Assembly: GCF_020882245.1 (NCBI RefSeq)
Contig: NC_083598.1
Coordinates: 83,085,714-83,149,713 of the forward strand
DNA length: 64,000 bases
DNA from: Rhopalosiphum padi
Taxonomy: Eukaryota > Arthropoda > Insecta > Hemiptera > Aphididae
Reading direction: 5' to 3'
Below the pieces are notes generated by a model that saw only the letters and a program-made list of their open reading frames with translations, searched no databases and had not been told where the DNA came from. A program made the translations under genes and the position numbers. Of this stretch, positions 11,608 through 25,654 are shown one piece after another. Every line of letters begins with the position of its first letter. Position 1 is the first letter of the stretch.

Positions 11608-13374
11608 ACATTATTATATAGCTTAGAATTCACTACACACTGAAATTCTTCGTATTACCCGAGAACAGGGAGAAACACCGTTACTGCCTCTCTGCATTTC
11701 TATTTCTATCCCTCTATCACTGTACGTAAACATACATCTCACCATATAATAATGGAATAGTGGTTTGATGAACCGACACGAGTACGTAATAATATTATGG
11801 CACGATCGAGAAGTCTTCGGTGGAAAAATACGTTTAAAAACTATTATTATTATTACTATTACTATATGACGTCTGTAATATCACGTTGTAAATACTCAAT
11901 GGTTTACTTTTAAATTCCGATTTTATGGCATACTGTACATTTTGGCAATGAAAATTTTTTAAAAGCTCATAAAAATACGCCGGTTAAGCTTTAGCTATAA
12001 AAGTCAACTATCGACCTCAAATTCCAATTTTGTGTTTATGAATGCTTAAAAACATTGGAAGGATCAAAAGTTAAATGAAAAAATAAATGCAAATATTCCA
12101 TGGAGTGGCTTTGACTTAATATATATGTATAGATAATCAAAGAAGATTAAAGTTATGAATTTCAATATTATGCTAATAAATACTTAAAAATATTTAGTAT
12201 TGAAAAATTTTAGATAATTAAATTTTTTCGGGCTTACTTCACATACATATAATATAGGTAACACAAATTACTGTATTAAGATTTTGTGAATCCAACGTAC
12301 TATCGATCTCGAAAATTTGTGGCGATGACGACGCATTTATTACGTATAATATGTTTTTCATCTTTATTTTAAAGAAGAATATTATTATTATTATTAATAT
12401 TTAATAGGTATAATAGGTAAATTTTATTGAATCGAATATCTATCATAATATTCAATTATAGCAGTGTGAATTAATAGCAGTAATAGTTAGAACTACTTGT
12501 TTCAATAAGTTAAGACTTTTGATTCTGGTATATTAAAATGTAATATCGTAGTATCAAGTATAATTGCAATTTTAACGCTTCATATTTGATGATATTTTTT
12601 TTTTTTGAATACAATTAATTCTTTTTTGGTAAAAAATAAGTCGAGTTCTAATTGTTATAAGATATAATTTAAGAAGATGATAATTAACGAAACTGAATAA
12701 TTAAGAATATCTGTTTGCTTGGAACTGAACACATGTTATTTATACAACATGAAGTCTTGGTAAATGGATAATATTTTAAAATAAAACATATTCTTCCGTA
12801 TGTTCTTAAAACTATGTGTTAAAAACACAGAGCATACGGTCTACATTTTGTAATTAAGTCATGAGATTTTAAGTTATTGAGTTAAAAGAAACATTGCGTA
12901 TTTTTTAGTCAAATATTTTTTTTTATACCTTATATAAGTCACCATTATAAAAATTATATATTTTAATTATACGAGTAAAATGTAATTTTAATTCTTAACG
13001 GTTGAAGTAAGGTTTTTAGTGATATATTCTAAGCACTTGTAGTATGTGTTCTGTAGTTTGAATACTTAGGTATAACCTGTATAATAGTGTATATAATCTA
13101 ATGTGAGATATAACTGATTTATAATTTAAATTGATAATAATACGTACGTGTTTTGTAAGAAAAATATAAAACTTATATTTTAATAAAAGATAAACATTAT
13201 ACAACTTACTATTATTTATAGTGAATATTTTGTTTATAATATTGTGATATCGGGTGTTTATATTAGAAATATTAATTCGATAATAAATATTAAATTTAGA
13301 TTAAGCGCGTTGTTAATTGTTTTTGTTACTGTTCACATACACTTAAAAATATTCAGATATTAATTTGGTAATTA

Positions 13375-13393
13375 TCACTGTCCGCGACAGTGA
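13375..13393. repeat. Short G/C-containing hairpin
   Basis: TCACTGTC, CGC, GACAGTGA: perfect 8-nt arms around a three-base loop. It is more G/C-rich than chance A/T palindromes but short. Confidence 0.5.
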
Positions 13394-14326
13394 GATTTAC
13401 ATAATTGCATTGTTTTACCCCTACAGCCAATTTCCTAATCAGTTTCGCGTGTTTCCATCATAATAAATATTGATGTTTTTAACAGCAGCTGTAGCCCCGT
13501 CTTTGAAACGTATTTATCGAGAACATTGTACAGCCGCTCGACGCGATTCGATCATCCGGTCAGGATAATTAATTAGAGATTTCTATTCTTTTTTTTTTTT
13601 AATTTATATTTAATTTTAAAATCAATCAACCGTTTTTGTCAGCGGTCGATAGCATAATATTCTAATATTAATTATTATACGTAAGGACGAGACAAGTGTC
13701 CAGTTGTCACAACATTAATAAGTCCGAAAATAGAATGTGATTATGTTCGCTTTATGTGTTTTGTATGTTATCCCAATGTAAGTAATAATTTTAATCTCAA
13801 CGAGCGGCCGATTATAGCCGTATGACAAATTTCAAATCCGAGATTAATTTTTTTTTTGCACAAATACAGCACTTGAAAAAAAAATTGTAATAGTATAAAC
13901 ACTATAAACTTCGCTAGTACAACACGTGATATTATGTTAAATTAAATTACTATACACGTCTGTAGGTAATGTTACTATTTTTCATTTCCGTTTTAAGTAA
14001 ACGTGTAACAACGTACGGACATAATATTATAGTTTCCCGAAATGCTCATTTCACCGGAACCACGTCTAAATTACGTGCATTATGTTTCATTGTTTTTCAT
14101 TGTCCGGGTTTGACGAGTACTAGGGTATATTGTATTTTCGATAAGAGAGACATTTTCAAGAAAATTCGATACGAAACAATAATCTTTAAAAAAGGCTTCA
14201 TCTAGGGAGGAGGGACTGAGGGAGGTACTCATTGTTCAGTACTATGGGATAAAAAAAAAAAACGAACCAAAATTATTTTCATCGTATCGCAGAACTTACG
14301 TTTTTGGCGTATTTTAAGACTTTTAT

Positions 14327-14349
14327 TATATATATATATATATATATAT
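14327..14349. repeat. (TA)n microsatellite
   Basis: Uninterrupted TA dinucleotides. Similar shorter tracts occur at 22269-22284, 30250-30268, 38889-38907 and 40450-40472. Confidence 0.9.
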
Positions 14350-14539
14350 TTGGCGTTAATAATTGCCAAATCTTATTGGTTTTTTTTTTATATATATATG
14401 TATATTTACAGTTAACGTAATATTATATGAAGGAATTAACATTCCATTCTCTCAAAATGGACACTGTAACATACGAGTTAGTAGTACATTATACTTTTTC
14501 ATCCAATACAACTATATAATAATATTGTTTATATTATTG

Positions 14540-14810
14540 TATCGATATCCGGCCAACAGTATTTCGGGTTTCCGGTGACCTGCAGATGTACAACTGTACA
14601 AATGCTGTATCACCTCTGTTCGGGTCGTTCGAACGTCGTGTTGTTGTTGTTTTGCGCTCTTTCGACACACATCCCGTCTCCCGATGCTGCCGTCGGTATT
14701 CGATATTATTGACTCATCCCGTGCATCTATACAGTGCATATTATTATAATATTATTACTACCTATCCCGTTGCTCAGCGCGTGTTTGTCTAAGCCCCTGT
14801 ATGTGTATAT
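14540..14810. other. CpG-bearing patch
   Basis: Higher G+C with several CpGs and a short GTT run (14642-14651). Overlapping frames exist on both strands without domains. No gene is called. Confidence 0.3.
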
Positions 14811-16400
14811 ATGATAATAATACATACGCACATACAGTGCGGTATAATATGTTTTCCATTATTTGTGTCCGAATAGCCTGAACACACACACCCACATGTT
14901 TGCGTTCATAATTGGATTTTCCGACGTGGAAACTCCGATTGGTTATAATTTTCTTTACGTTTAAGCGATAACATCAATATATTTATACAAACATCATATA
15001 TTATGCTCGCACGATGTGTAGTGTGTACAATAATAATATAATCATCGTTTTACTTGTTGTGTAAAACGTATTGGTACCTGCCTCGTGCATCATCGAATCG
15101 CGGTTCCGTCCCACGATGAGTTTGCACAAACGTATAAACTATAATTATCATACGCATTTTATTATATTTCGTTATCATCCAAATAATAAGGCGCATATTA
15201 TTCGACGTGATAATACGCGTATGAAACTGTGCAGTAATTCACGATTGATATTGTCGATGGCGAGAAAAAATTTTAAATACCTTATATACTACACGATAAT
15301 ATTTAGTTGTTCTAGGATATTTTAACGTTTAAATACATCGTGGAATTAAAAAAAATTTATATACAAAATGTTTAAAGAAGTTAAAAGCCCAATATTGGTT
15401 ATGATGAATAGTCGTGAGTAGATAAGATTTTTGTTTTTGTAATGATTTTGTAGTGTCTTTTTAATCTCACCAATTACATAATATTGTTTATTTATCTTTC
15501 GATACGACAAAACATGATATTATGGCGCATATTATGAGTGTTGTAGTATGATAAATTAATAGATCGATCTGTATAATATAATAAGTTATGGCGCTATATA
15601 CCTTAACTATAGGGATATAATTATTATTATTATTATTATTATTAGCATATTATTATATATATATTTATAGAATTGTATTTATTACTGTTATTCTGCTGAT
15701 TCACCGTTATGTCTATGTATTGGATTTATCAAACATTGTTTTTTAATGGACGTCAAAAATAAATGTGATTTTATTTCTAGTACAGTTTGCGTAGCATCAG
15801 CTATATATATATGTATAAATGATTGTAGCGTGTTGTGTAATGGAATCGCACAATAATTGTCTGTTGTTGTATCATATGAATTATATATATATATACACAT
15901 TGAAAAGATCCGCGTGATGAATGGAAGTTTTCTCGAGAAACCAATTATTGTTATCCGCACACAGTATACAGGTACCTACGCTATATGTGAGAGTTACAAA
16001 TCCTTTAATGTAATTTCAGAACCGACGTGTGCACTATCGGTTTGATTTGTATGCTGAAGCCATGTTGTTCGTTCCTGTAAGATGATTTCTTCATATCGTG
16101 GATATAAGTTATACCGACAAATTTAATAATGACCGATTTTTGCTATCATGTCTAGGAATTTCAATTGGGCAGTTCGTTATTATAGTGAATATCAGCTGAT
16201 GTGGTGAACTAGTCAAGTTATTTTTCTTTTCAATAAAATGCAATACACAATTTTTTCAGACTCTAGTATGGATTTTTTTTTTAATAATTCATCCATTGCG
16301 ATTAAATCAAACTTACGGTTTATAAAATATAACGCCATTGTGATGTTTCATAATTTGATTATGATTTCCATTTAGTCAGCCTTCCTAAGAATATTGATTT
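14810..16400. other. A/T-rich stretch with AAT tract
   Basis: Contains an (ATT)n tract at 15620-15644. A minus-strand ATG at 16347-16349 (ACAATGG context) is followed by MALYFIN and a donor-like CC|GTAAGTTT, which is too short to call. Nothing else is recognised. Confidence 0.4.
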
Positions 16401-16419
16401 TTTTTTAATGCAAATGTTT

Positions 16420-16982
16420 TTAAAGCTTGTCTGGTAAACTGATAGTTTTAGTTTGTTTATAATGCTTTATCTCTGTATAGTCATGTTTGAATTTGGCCCT
16501 ACAAAGTTGTGTACTTTTGTATGACTTGGAATTTAGTTGCGTGTTATATAGGGAAATATATATTTTCTGTGAATTTTTCACATCGCGGCTTAAGGCGGAT
16601 TGAGTAGGGTCTTTTTCGGGATTTCGTTTGAATATTTTCTGTTGCTTTTGAGCTTTGCCTGATGTCTTTTCATTTAGCACCAACCAATTTATACGGGTTT
16701 TCTGAGGATAAGGTTTGTCTTATTGTTTTCATTCGTTTTTTATTGTCAGTTTTTCAAATATTATGTATGTTAAATATGTAAGTTACCGTACTTGAGCGTT
16801 TTGCCATGCTGACAAAACGTGATCTGTGTAGTCGATTTTGACTAGTGGCGTATGACATTAGGATTGTGCTTAAAGTCCAAAACACTGGATGCATTCACTA
16901 ATTTCAAAACTTTGCCCTTCAGATTCTCGAGTTTAACCGAACAAATGAACAACGACTGGTGAGATGCATCGTAATCCAGATG
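16420..16982 (-). pseudogene. Unidentified decayed coding sequence
   Basis: Two minus-strand open segments look like former protein-coding DNA rather than A/T noise. The first (16982-16842) has 46 codons including DASHQSLFICSVKLENLKGK and VLDFKHNPNVIRH. The second (16719-16420) has 99 codons, is Lys/Gln/Ser-rich, and includes KPYPQKTRINWLVLNEKTSG and DPTQSALSRDVKNSQKIYIS. They lie in different frames with about 120 nt between them, which suggests a frameshifted remnant or two exons. No clear splice sites bound them. I do not recognise the family; a transposon-encoded protein or a processed gene fragment are both possible. Confidence 0.3.
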
Positions 16983-16999
16983 GTTCTATTCAACTGTTC

Positions 17000-19900
17000 G
17001 AGAATTAGAAAGATTTAATAGTTGACGCTAAGTTTCTAGGACAAGATAATGCAACTGTATGAAACTGAGTCATATAATATTAATTTACCTATAATCGCGT
17101 GTAATCGTATAAAAACCGATCAATCTATGCAAAATATTTTGATTAGAATCCCTGGCTTGGCAATTTCAATCAAATGTCTTATACTTTTAACACTATCCAC
17201 TAAGTTTATAATATATATTTAAGTAGGTATATATTATTTACTATTATATATTTTTCTATAGTTAAAAATATATAGAAAAAATTAAGTAACTTTGAATCAT
17301 CGTTCTTTAACAATGATCAAATTTTTTATTACTTATAATTTTTGTTACTAAAAATTATTATTTAAATTATTAAAAATGTTTTTTAAATTTATAATTCTAA
17401 TATAAATATACAATCAAATAGAACGTAATTTATTACATAATTTTACGTAAGTTTATTGAATTATACTATTTTATTTCAAAAATTAAATTCTTGACATTGT
17501 AATTTATACAATGTTAATAATGTAGATCAAAACACGAATTAGTTTCTATTAAAAAAATGTATTGTACACTTTTTAATTATTTCCATTCGAGAAAAAATTC
17601 TACACGACGATATAGAAAACTGCTAATACAACTAACTGATATAAGTAACTGCTTTACTTTTGCGTAGTGTTTATTCGAATAAAACAAGTTCATTGTAAAA
17701 TTATATCATGTTGCGTTATTCCCTTTACTTCGTTCTAAATTCAAAATAAACAATTCTAAATAAGTTTACTTTTATTGAAATACATTTTTGGAAAGTTTGG
17801 AGTTTGGAAGATGTTCTAAGGATTTATTCTCCTGCTCCTGTCTTACATACTATTCTTTGTTTTTTTTCTGATTCAATATTTCCAGTTTAATTTAATATAA
17901 TTTTTTTAGGAAAAAAAATGTATTTTTATAGATAAACTTTATGATTATTAAGCTTTTATTTATTTTTTGGTGTAATATGTAAATATTGTCTATTATTCCT
18001 CTACTAGATAATAAATAGTATCAGTATATAATTGTTAATTATAGTCGATCTAATAATTTTTGTGCTATAAAAAGTTTAAATAAAATTGGTTTCTTATCAC
18101 AAATTATTATAATTTGAAAACGACTAAAACGTAAACAATTGATATAAAATACTAAATAAAACAAATTAAGATTTGGCGTGTTCGCGTGAACTAAGTATAT
18201 TTCACTTTTGAAATTGAATAGTTATAAGAACCTAAATAAACGATAAAAACTCGAACTGTATTCCTCCTATATTTATATAGGTATACAGACTGTTGGACGT
18301 TTTGTAGTTTTTCTTTTAATATTATTAAAACATTATATACGAACAATAGCGCGGACGTGATGTAATACGGCGACGGCCTATTGTTGTTCCTGGTCTCATT
18401 ATTATTGTTTGCTAGACCATCTGTGTTATGGATGTGCTGGACGTCAACCACCTGCTGAAAACGACGCCATTTATTATTTTCCTTAATGGAACATTTTTTT
18501 TCGCCAACCCTTTGCCGCTGTCGCTACCGCTACAAACTAGGAACTGCTGTGCCTTTTCCACATATTTCTACTCGTCCTCTTCATCACCCCTTATACAACT
18601 ATAGGGTGAAATTTGGAACAAAAACCTGCGGCCACTACAATGTTGGCGTCCTAAAGATTGCGTTTCATAAGAAGAACGGGTCAATATTATTCGAAAATCA
18701 TCATGATGTTGTATCGACAGGGTATCATAATATAAGGTAATGAAATGAATGGAACTTACTATACCTAATACATTGATTGTAAAGTGCCCGAAGATGATTA
18801 TAGTGAGGGTTAGTATGAGTTTATAGTATTGTTCCTGATTTTATTTTTTGTCAGTGTTATAATTATTATTAGGGTGTGGTTCGAGACGCATATTCATGGT
18901 TTTTTTTTATGGTGGTCGTAGATTTTTCTATAGGTAATAATTATATTTTTTCTTGTGAAATGGTAAATTTGTTGAAAGCAAAATTTGACTTTACATTCTT
19001 CACATTTTTTTAGGAAAAGTGCCTGTTCTTTAGCATAATAGTTTTTTTTTTTTTGCATTTTATTATTTTTATAAATGTAACATATATTTTCAGTGAGTAT
19101 CGAGCTTGAATTACGTTTTCTGGAATATATTTCAGGAATAATTAATATTATCATTACTTAAGAAATTTCTATTCTGATTAATAAGCGATTTTGTTATTCA
19201 AAATTGTATGATTAAACTTAATGTCATGAATAGTCTACATTGTACGAATAATTAAAAACCAGTGTTGTCGGAACAAGTACCGGAGTGTTCGTGTACATCG
19301 CGATGTTTGTTATTTAGTCAGACACGTGGCATCGTGTAACAAGTAACTACTAGATCATATTAATTATCTATATAATGTTTTCCTAATATGTCGTTTAATT
19401 ATATTTAAATATGCATTTAATATCAAATAATAACCGTACTAATCGACGCATATTTGAATTAGGTTAAGTTAAGCGATTATTAATTTATAAATTAAAAAGT
19501 ATTATTTATTTTCAATTATTTTTAATGTTTTAATATTTTCATGTTTTATTATGGGGTTACATTTTATAAAAACACACATACACACACACATATACATATA
19601 GTTGTTGTTGTTGTTGTTGTTGAATATATGCAATATTATAAACTACTACACTAAGATGCAGCAATAATAAATTAATAACAGTTTCTGTATTTTTAAATTT
19701 GTCACGCTTGCGGACGGGAGTTCTCAAACACCGATTAGCTCAATATAAGTTATTATGTTTAAACATAAATACACCAAGCCCGTTGTATCCGGTCCACCGC
19801 GGGCAGATGGAAATTTAGTAACACTGCTATGGTATTTATTGTAATATAATTGCAGATATTGTATATTATTTGTTAACTGCAAATGCAGGTGACAGAGATT

Positions 19901-20000
19901 GCATTGACTTGCACCGACGATATGTTTTGGCCTGAACTGTTCAAGGATTTATAGATACGCTTCACTAAGGAGCGATATCCTAGTCTAAACCCTCTAACCC
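17000..20000. other. A/T-rich stretch, no gene called
   Basis: Includes a very A/T-rich part at 17160-18180. At 18191-18451 a minus-strand frame of 86 codons has an Asn-rich start (HIHNTDGLANNNNETRNNN) but no good donor. A GTT microsatellite lies at 19601-19622. Confidence 0.4.
19601..19622 (+). repeat. (GTT)n microsatellite
   Basis: Seven GTT units, next to a short CA-rich stretch (19570-19598). Confidence 0.9.
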
Positions 20001-20400
20001 GCTAGTTGTAGTACTGGGTGACGGAATACGATAAGGAATTCATAACGTACATCGCACTATAAACGTATATGCTCGCGGTTGATAAATTCGAGGATCGTAT
20101 AAATTAATTTACGAATTTGGCCGAAGCGTGATAATATTACGTTACATAGCCACCCGCTCGCCCGTGGATTAAATATTACATTATCTCTACTCATATAAAA
20201 TATACGTAACGCGATTTCTTACACCCACTGCATTGGCGGCGGCGGCGGCGGTGGACGTTTCGCATTCGTTTGCCGAGTAAAAAATATCTGAATTATTTAT
20301 GACGTCGAATTCGTTTACTCGCGGTTATACTTTGTTCTCGCGCAGCCAACATTTGCCACATTTAATAATATTAAGTGAACCCCGTTTTAGTGTACCCATA
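20000..20400. other. CpG-bearing patch with GGC tract
   Basis: Moderate CpG content around 20040-20350, with a (GGC)n tract at 20235-20251 and a TGACGTCG word at 20299-20306 that resembles a CRE-type site. No exon is recognised. Confidence 0.25.
20235..20251 (+). repeat. (GGC)n tract
   Basis: GGC repeated five times plus GG; unusual in such A/T-rich DNA. Confidence 0.85.
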
Positions 20401-20486
20401 TATGATGTATATATATTATGCATACACAACACTATGTATCGGTCATAAGTAGGTATAATATTATAGTGATGATAACAACTTATACG

Positions 20487-20521
20487 ATAATGATAATAAT
20501 AATAATAATAATAATAATAAT
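20487..20521 (+). repeat. (AAT)n microsatellite
   Basis: A long AAT tract. Others of the same type lie at 15620-15644, 27073-27102, 29722-29753, 44620-44639 and 49019-49042. Confidence 0.95.
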
Positions 20522-21309
20522 TTATCAGACTGCCGTACGTACCGATGATATCATGATTTTGTCGGGTAAGGCAGAATTTTACTCTGAACAGAAAGGGTAT
20601 TGTTTAAACTGCACTCGTTTCAATCATTATTACTTAAATCTTAAATCATATTTATGAATAACGAACATCAACCGATGGTGACGTTTGGAATAATAACTTC
20701 CACTATGAATACCTCAAGTTTATTGTATTTACCTATTATAATTACACATCTTGCGTAGCAAAAATGTAAAAATAATGATATATGTATTATAAAATAAGGT
20801 CATTTGTTCAAAATTAATAAACAAAAATAAAAAAAGGACTTAAAAAGAAAAATATTAAATACCTACAATTTGAATGCTATTTTTTATATATTTTTAAGTT
20901 TTATGGAATAATCGAATCAAATGCAATTCGGACAATACTTCTTTTTTTTGAACCTGAGTGTAATAATTTAAACTTTTTAATTTAGGTTAGGACTGCAGTT
21001 CGAAAATTCTCGTCATATTGTCCAGTTCAGTTTTACAAGCGAGTGGTAATTATTTGAAAAAGTGTAATGATTTTGACAAAAAACTTAAAAATCTGTTTAG
21101 ACCATTTGGGTCAGTGAAATGATAATTACCCGTGCAAGTGATATGCACTTTCACGACGCATATTATGTGAATTTATTATTTTTATTATTAAAATTGATGT
21201 TGTTTATTACTATATTATAGTATTTATATTAGTAATTTACCTATAAATCTATTCATAGTAACTAGTATTTAACCAAATAGTCTATAAGTTCATAAACCTA
21301 TCCACACCC

Positions 21310-21900
21310 CATATTTTAGCCGTATACAATTCGATTTCGACTCGGAATTCGCTCGGTGATGTTAACTATAATATAGATGCGTACAATTGAACGCGCCTGC
21401 GAACTCGTACACAGCTGGTACCCACCCAAATGCAGCCGCGCCAAACCATAATAAATTATACCTACGAACGCGGCTAATCGATAGATCTTACAATATTCGT
21501 CAATTAGCGTGTCTGCGTTACGACGTTATTCCGAGCACGTGCCGAACGTTTGAAATCGACACCAAACACCATATGTCCGCATTAACGAACCGTATTGGCC
21601 AAAAGATAATATTATGTAAAACCGTTTAACATTAATCGTCGGCTGGACACATTATTGTTATTGTTTAGCCGTCGCTCGTTGAAATTGTGTTCACGTACCA
21701 ATATAATACCTATACATATATATATAAAACATCTGATAGAAAAACGAGTCACGGTCCATTGGTGTCGATCGATTCAATTTTCTAAATGCCGCACGACCGC
21801 GACGATACTTCGACATTGTCACGTAGGTATATGCGTTGTAGGTAATATCAATCGATCGATCCGAATGAATTATTTTTGTGTCGACGATTTAATTGATGGG
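21310..21900. other. CpG-bearing block
   Basis: CpG-rich patches at 21385-21480, 21510-21600 and 21740-21870. Frames of about 80 codons are open on plus but lack domains and have non-ATG beginnings. The block may be regulatory. Confidence 0.25.
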
Positions 21901-21919
21901 GTACAGCCGAGTTTTTGAT

Positions 21920-23640
21920 TCACTTTTCGATTATTAATTCGAATAAAAATAAATAGGTAAATATCGATTTTGAAAAACGATAATTGCGTAGTTTTAATAA
22001 ATAAAAAGCCACATTTACCGAAAATAATAATCACTATTAGGTAACAACATTTTGTGCGGATTAATTAATTTATCGGAAATGTAATTTCAATTACATTTTA
22101 ATGAGCACCGTGATGATATTGTGTACGTGGAGTCGCTTTTAAAAAAAAAAGTTTTAAACACAATTAATACCCGGTAGCTGAGAAACGCCGCCGATAATTA
22201 TTTAGCGATAAAAAAAAAATCTGTGTTTAAATTACTTTCATCGTATATATGTTATATGAAAAAAGCATTATATATATATATATACATATACAGGTAGTAC
22301 CCACAGACACCGCCATTATTCATAATAATAATAAAATTATTTAATAATTAAAGAGACGACGGAAAAACTGTGTAGGTAGTAACGAATTAAAGCGAAATTA
22401 AGTTGTACAACGTTTCACATTGCTATTACTTACTGAATATTGTAGGTTATATTCTATAAGTTTCAAAGTATAGTAATTTGATTACACTAAACGACATAAT
22501 TTTTGACATGATTTATTCAATCACAATGGAAAATATTATGTTTTCTTTGTACGCAATTTACAGTTTATATTCCCGTTAATTGTATTATGCTAGCATAAAA
22601 ATAATAATAAATAAAAAGAAGAAGAATTTATTTCAACTAACTAATCGCTAATCACATTCACATCACAAAATGTGAATTATACCTTGTATAGGTAAATAAT
22701 AGTAAAAATATCAGTATAAAACAATTTATTATATTTACAATACTTATGACGGATGCCGAGTCAGAGTATATTTATTTTGTATTTAATTCGTATCAAAAAC
22801 CTTTTCAAAAACAAATAATTAATTTAATGTTTTAATATATTTTATTAATGTGCACACTGCACAACAATAAAACATGTTTTAAATGTACAATAAATCTGAA
22901 ATATTATTCATTGAAATAACGTTACATGAATTTTTTATACTATAATAATACAAATAATGGGGTAAGCAAGAAGAATAGTGAAATACGTCATAATTTAAGT
23001 TGAGTTATTAAAGAAAGATCAAAACTCCATAATTTATTGCAATAACAACAATATTATTAATAATAATAATATTAAATAGGTATAATATGGTATTTTCGAG
23101 TATAAATGTTTGTAACGAATTGTGTATAGGTCGTCTACTAGAGTTTTAATTTCGACAGTCAAATATTAATTCGGTTTATTGACTTAGCATTTGTGTGCTC
23201 GTATGAAATCACGTGATTATTATTGTATATTATACGTACAGTGCAATATCGGCTTTTAATTTAATCATTAATATGATTAAACACTAACAAGTATATACGT
23301 ACACGTTTCAAGTATACACAGATTCTGTATCAGTATATTACACAATAATATAATATAATGAATTTCAATAATTAAAAAACTGATTTTAAATATTATAAGC
23401 ATTGATTTTAAGCAATCATTAATATTATAAATATATTTTATATTTTGTTTTGGTGAACTATTAAATTTGAAGAGCTATTTAATTTTAACTAAATAAATAT
23501 GCATAAATATTATTTTATGTACATGCATTTCAGAATTATTATAAAATATGGTAATGCAGTATAAAATATAACTCTGGACTTATTTTTAAAATTATCAGAA
23601 AAATATATAAAATATACACAATACACCTAACCATTGGTTC
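21920..23640. other. A/T-rich stretch
   Basis: No gene recognised. It holds a near-perfect A/T palindrome at 22077-22098 (AAATGTAATT / AATTACATTT). Confidence 0.45.
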
Positions 23641-23859
23641 CTCAATTTTATTATTTTTATTATTTAAAAATGTACTGGCTTCAACAACTAAGATTATTAG
23701 CCAACATTTTTTACGTGTATTTAATATAATATTTTATTAGTATTTACAGTAAATAATTATTTTGTGTTTGCATTATTTATTCATTAAGCTTAAGTTTGTT
23801 AGTTGGGTTTAAATTTGAGATTAACTTTTTGATTTTTGAAGTTTGGTCTTCATTGACAA

Positions 23860-24540
23860 TTTCTTTGATGTTGCGCAGAATACTAAGCATTCTGTGAATT
23901 GGTTCGTTTAAGGCGTTTATTCCTCAAATACGCGTTTTATTTTAATACGTGTTTGACTTTGACGTGTACTGCATATTGGTAGATAGCCTTATTAAACAGA
24001 AATGCATAGAAAAAGTGTTTCCTATTCTTATTCTGGTTATAACAATATCATCTTGACGTCAGCTGATGTTCAGAGGTGTATACCTTTGTTCCACTAAACT
24101 TTTGATAGATTTAAGTTTTTTATGAATTGGTGGTACGGTGTCCCAGTATTGTTACCATGACAAATTGACAAGGTAAATTTATTTTTAATTAATTAATAAG
24201 AAGATATCATTGGAATATTTTTTTTTGATGGTGTTGTTTGGTATATTTTTGCTTGCTAGAAAGATTGCTTCGTCGGCCATTTTATTTCCTTTCGCTTCTT
24301 TATGGGAAGGTAACCACATCAATGCAATGTTTGTTATGAGTAAGTTAGTTTGGTTTTGATTGTTTGGGTGATCTCATTTTTGGGCAACGTTTTTTTTTGC
24401 TTGAAATGTTGAGTAATTTTCAGCATATGTTTGTTATTGCAAAAATCTTGTTTTAAATGGTTGATTGGATGTGGACAATTGCGAAGTCTTTATGTTCAGT
24501 CTTAGAGGAATCTATGTAGATTTGAGTGCAGATAAAGAAT
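23860..24540 (-). mobile_element. Non-LTR retrotransposon remnant (RNase H and C-terminal knuckle)
   Basis: Read on minus, this region keeps pieces of the 3' end of a Jockey/CR1-type ORF2. The RNase H start is visible at about 24533-24504 (QIYIDSSKT). Its last motif at 24319-24268 reads MWLPSHKEAKGNKMADEA, the family H-x-x-x-x-G-N-x-x-A-D signature. The basic motif before the C-terminal cysteine/histidine region follows at 24056-24016 (DDIVITRIRIGNT). A tryptophan-led WDTVPPIHKKLKSI segment precedes it. The middle of RNase H is lost and several frameshifts and stops interrupt the frame, so the copy is dead. The 5' parts (endonuclease and most of the reverse transcriptase) were not found in the adjoining sequence, so it appears 5'-truncated. 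The exact ends are not visible. Confidence 0.8.
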
Positions 24541-25031
24541 CGGAATTAAATAATAATATCATGAAAATGTGATTTTATTATTTTATGACTTATTTTGAGT
24601 TTTAGATTCCATAACCATCATGGTGGCGTTTTTTAAAAAATAATTTTTTCTTTGACTGAGGTATGAATATTTGTTTATTGCATAATTTGGAGTACATTTA
24701 TCGTATTGATGTTAGGTTTTTAATAATATTATGGTTGATATTTGAGTTTTTGTTTTTAAATAGAGCAATATAATGGATTGCGTGGCATGTTGTTGTTTTC
24801 TTTTTTATAAAATATGTCCCTCAATGTCAGCATCGAACGAACAACTATAAATATTTATACTATTATACATTTAGTGGTGCCGAGTATATAAGAAATAAAA
24901 TATAATAATATATACAATAATTTTACTCCGTGTAATAAATATTTCTGCATATTATTCCAAAGGAGTATATATATATAGATATGATATAATTAATAGGTAC
25001 TATTCGTGTATAGATTTATTATATTACTTAC

Positions 25032-25052
25032 AACAGAATTTGAGTCCGTCCG
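25032..25052 (-). other. Possible 21-nt microexon
   Basis: On minus, the acceptor ACTGTATCAG and donor GTT|GTAAGTAA enclose 21 nt reading RTDSNSV in phase 0. The donor is strong, but so small a segment can easily be chance. Confidence 0.12.
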
Positions 25053-25654
25053 CTGATACAGTATGTATTTAATTTACAAACAATTTAAACGATATTTGCA
25101 TTTTACAATTAAATTCGGAATGAATGCTTTTCAAAAAAAAACATTTAATTTCAAAACTATGTAATCTTTATTTTAAACATAAATGTATAAAGGAAGTGTT
25201 ATTACAAAAATATTACGATAAAAAAAGTTAAAGATTTTTACAGTGTGAAACTTTATAATCTTCTTACAAATGCAATTTTTCCAAGACAGAATATAGTTTG
25301 TATATTATACTTTATATTTATAATATTCCATGTCATTATTATAAATATCGTCCCAACTATATAAGAAATAAAAGTGAAATTGTTTAAAAGTTCGTTGAAG
25401 GCTGACAAACTTTTTAAAGTTAATAACACTCAAAAGATATACTAGCGTTTACTTTTAAATTTAAATATTAAATTTGATTATAGGCTTAAACCCAATAATG
25501 TTTAAACTATAAATTAAAATATATAAAAAATATTTATAGATAACGTCACTAATTCAAATGTATTTCGATGTTATTATTTCGATGATTATAAAGATACCAA
25601 AAGAAAAAGGTTTTATACATTTTTTACTACAAAATAATTAATTTTTGGCAATTT

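Larger units (their letters stand above)
11605..14540. other. Mostly A/T-rich non-coding
   Basis: Contains a possible fourth, diverged copy of the A/T-rich dispersed repeat (about 11945-12070, with AAAAGCTCATAAAAAT) and a 19-nt hairpin at 13375-13393. Around 13450-13560 on minus there is a 38-codon frame beginning after a TGA (VERLYNVLDKYVSKTGLQLL) with no splice sites, so it is not called. Confidence 0.35.

Noticed and set aside
18191..18451. Asn-rich minus-strand frame with an acceptor-like GTTTTCAG
   Set aside because: No acceptable donor, and the second half is A/T-derived; not recognisable as a protein.
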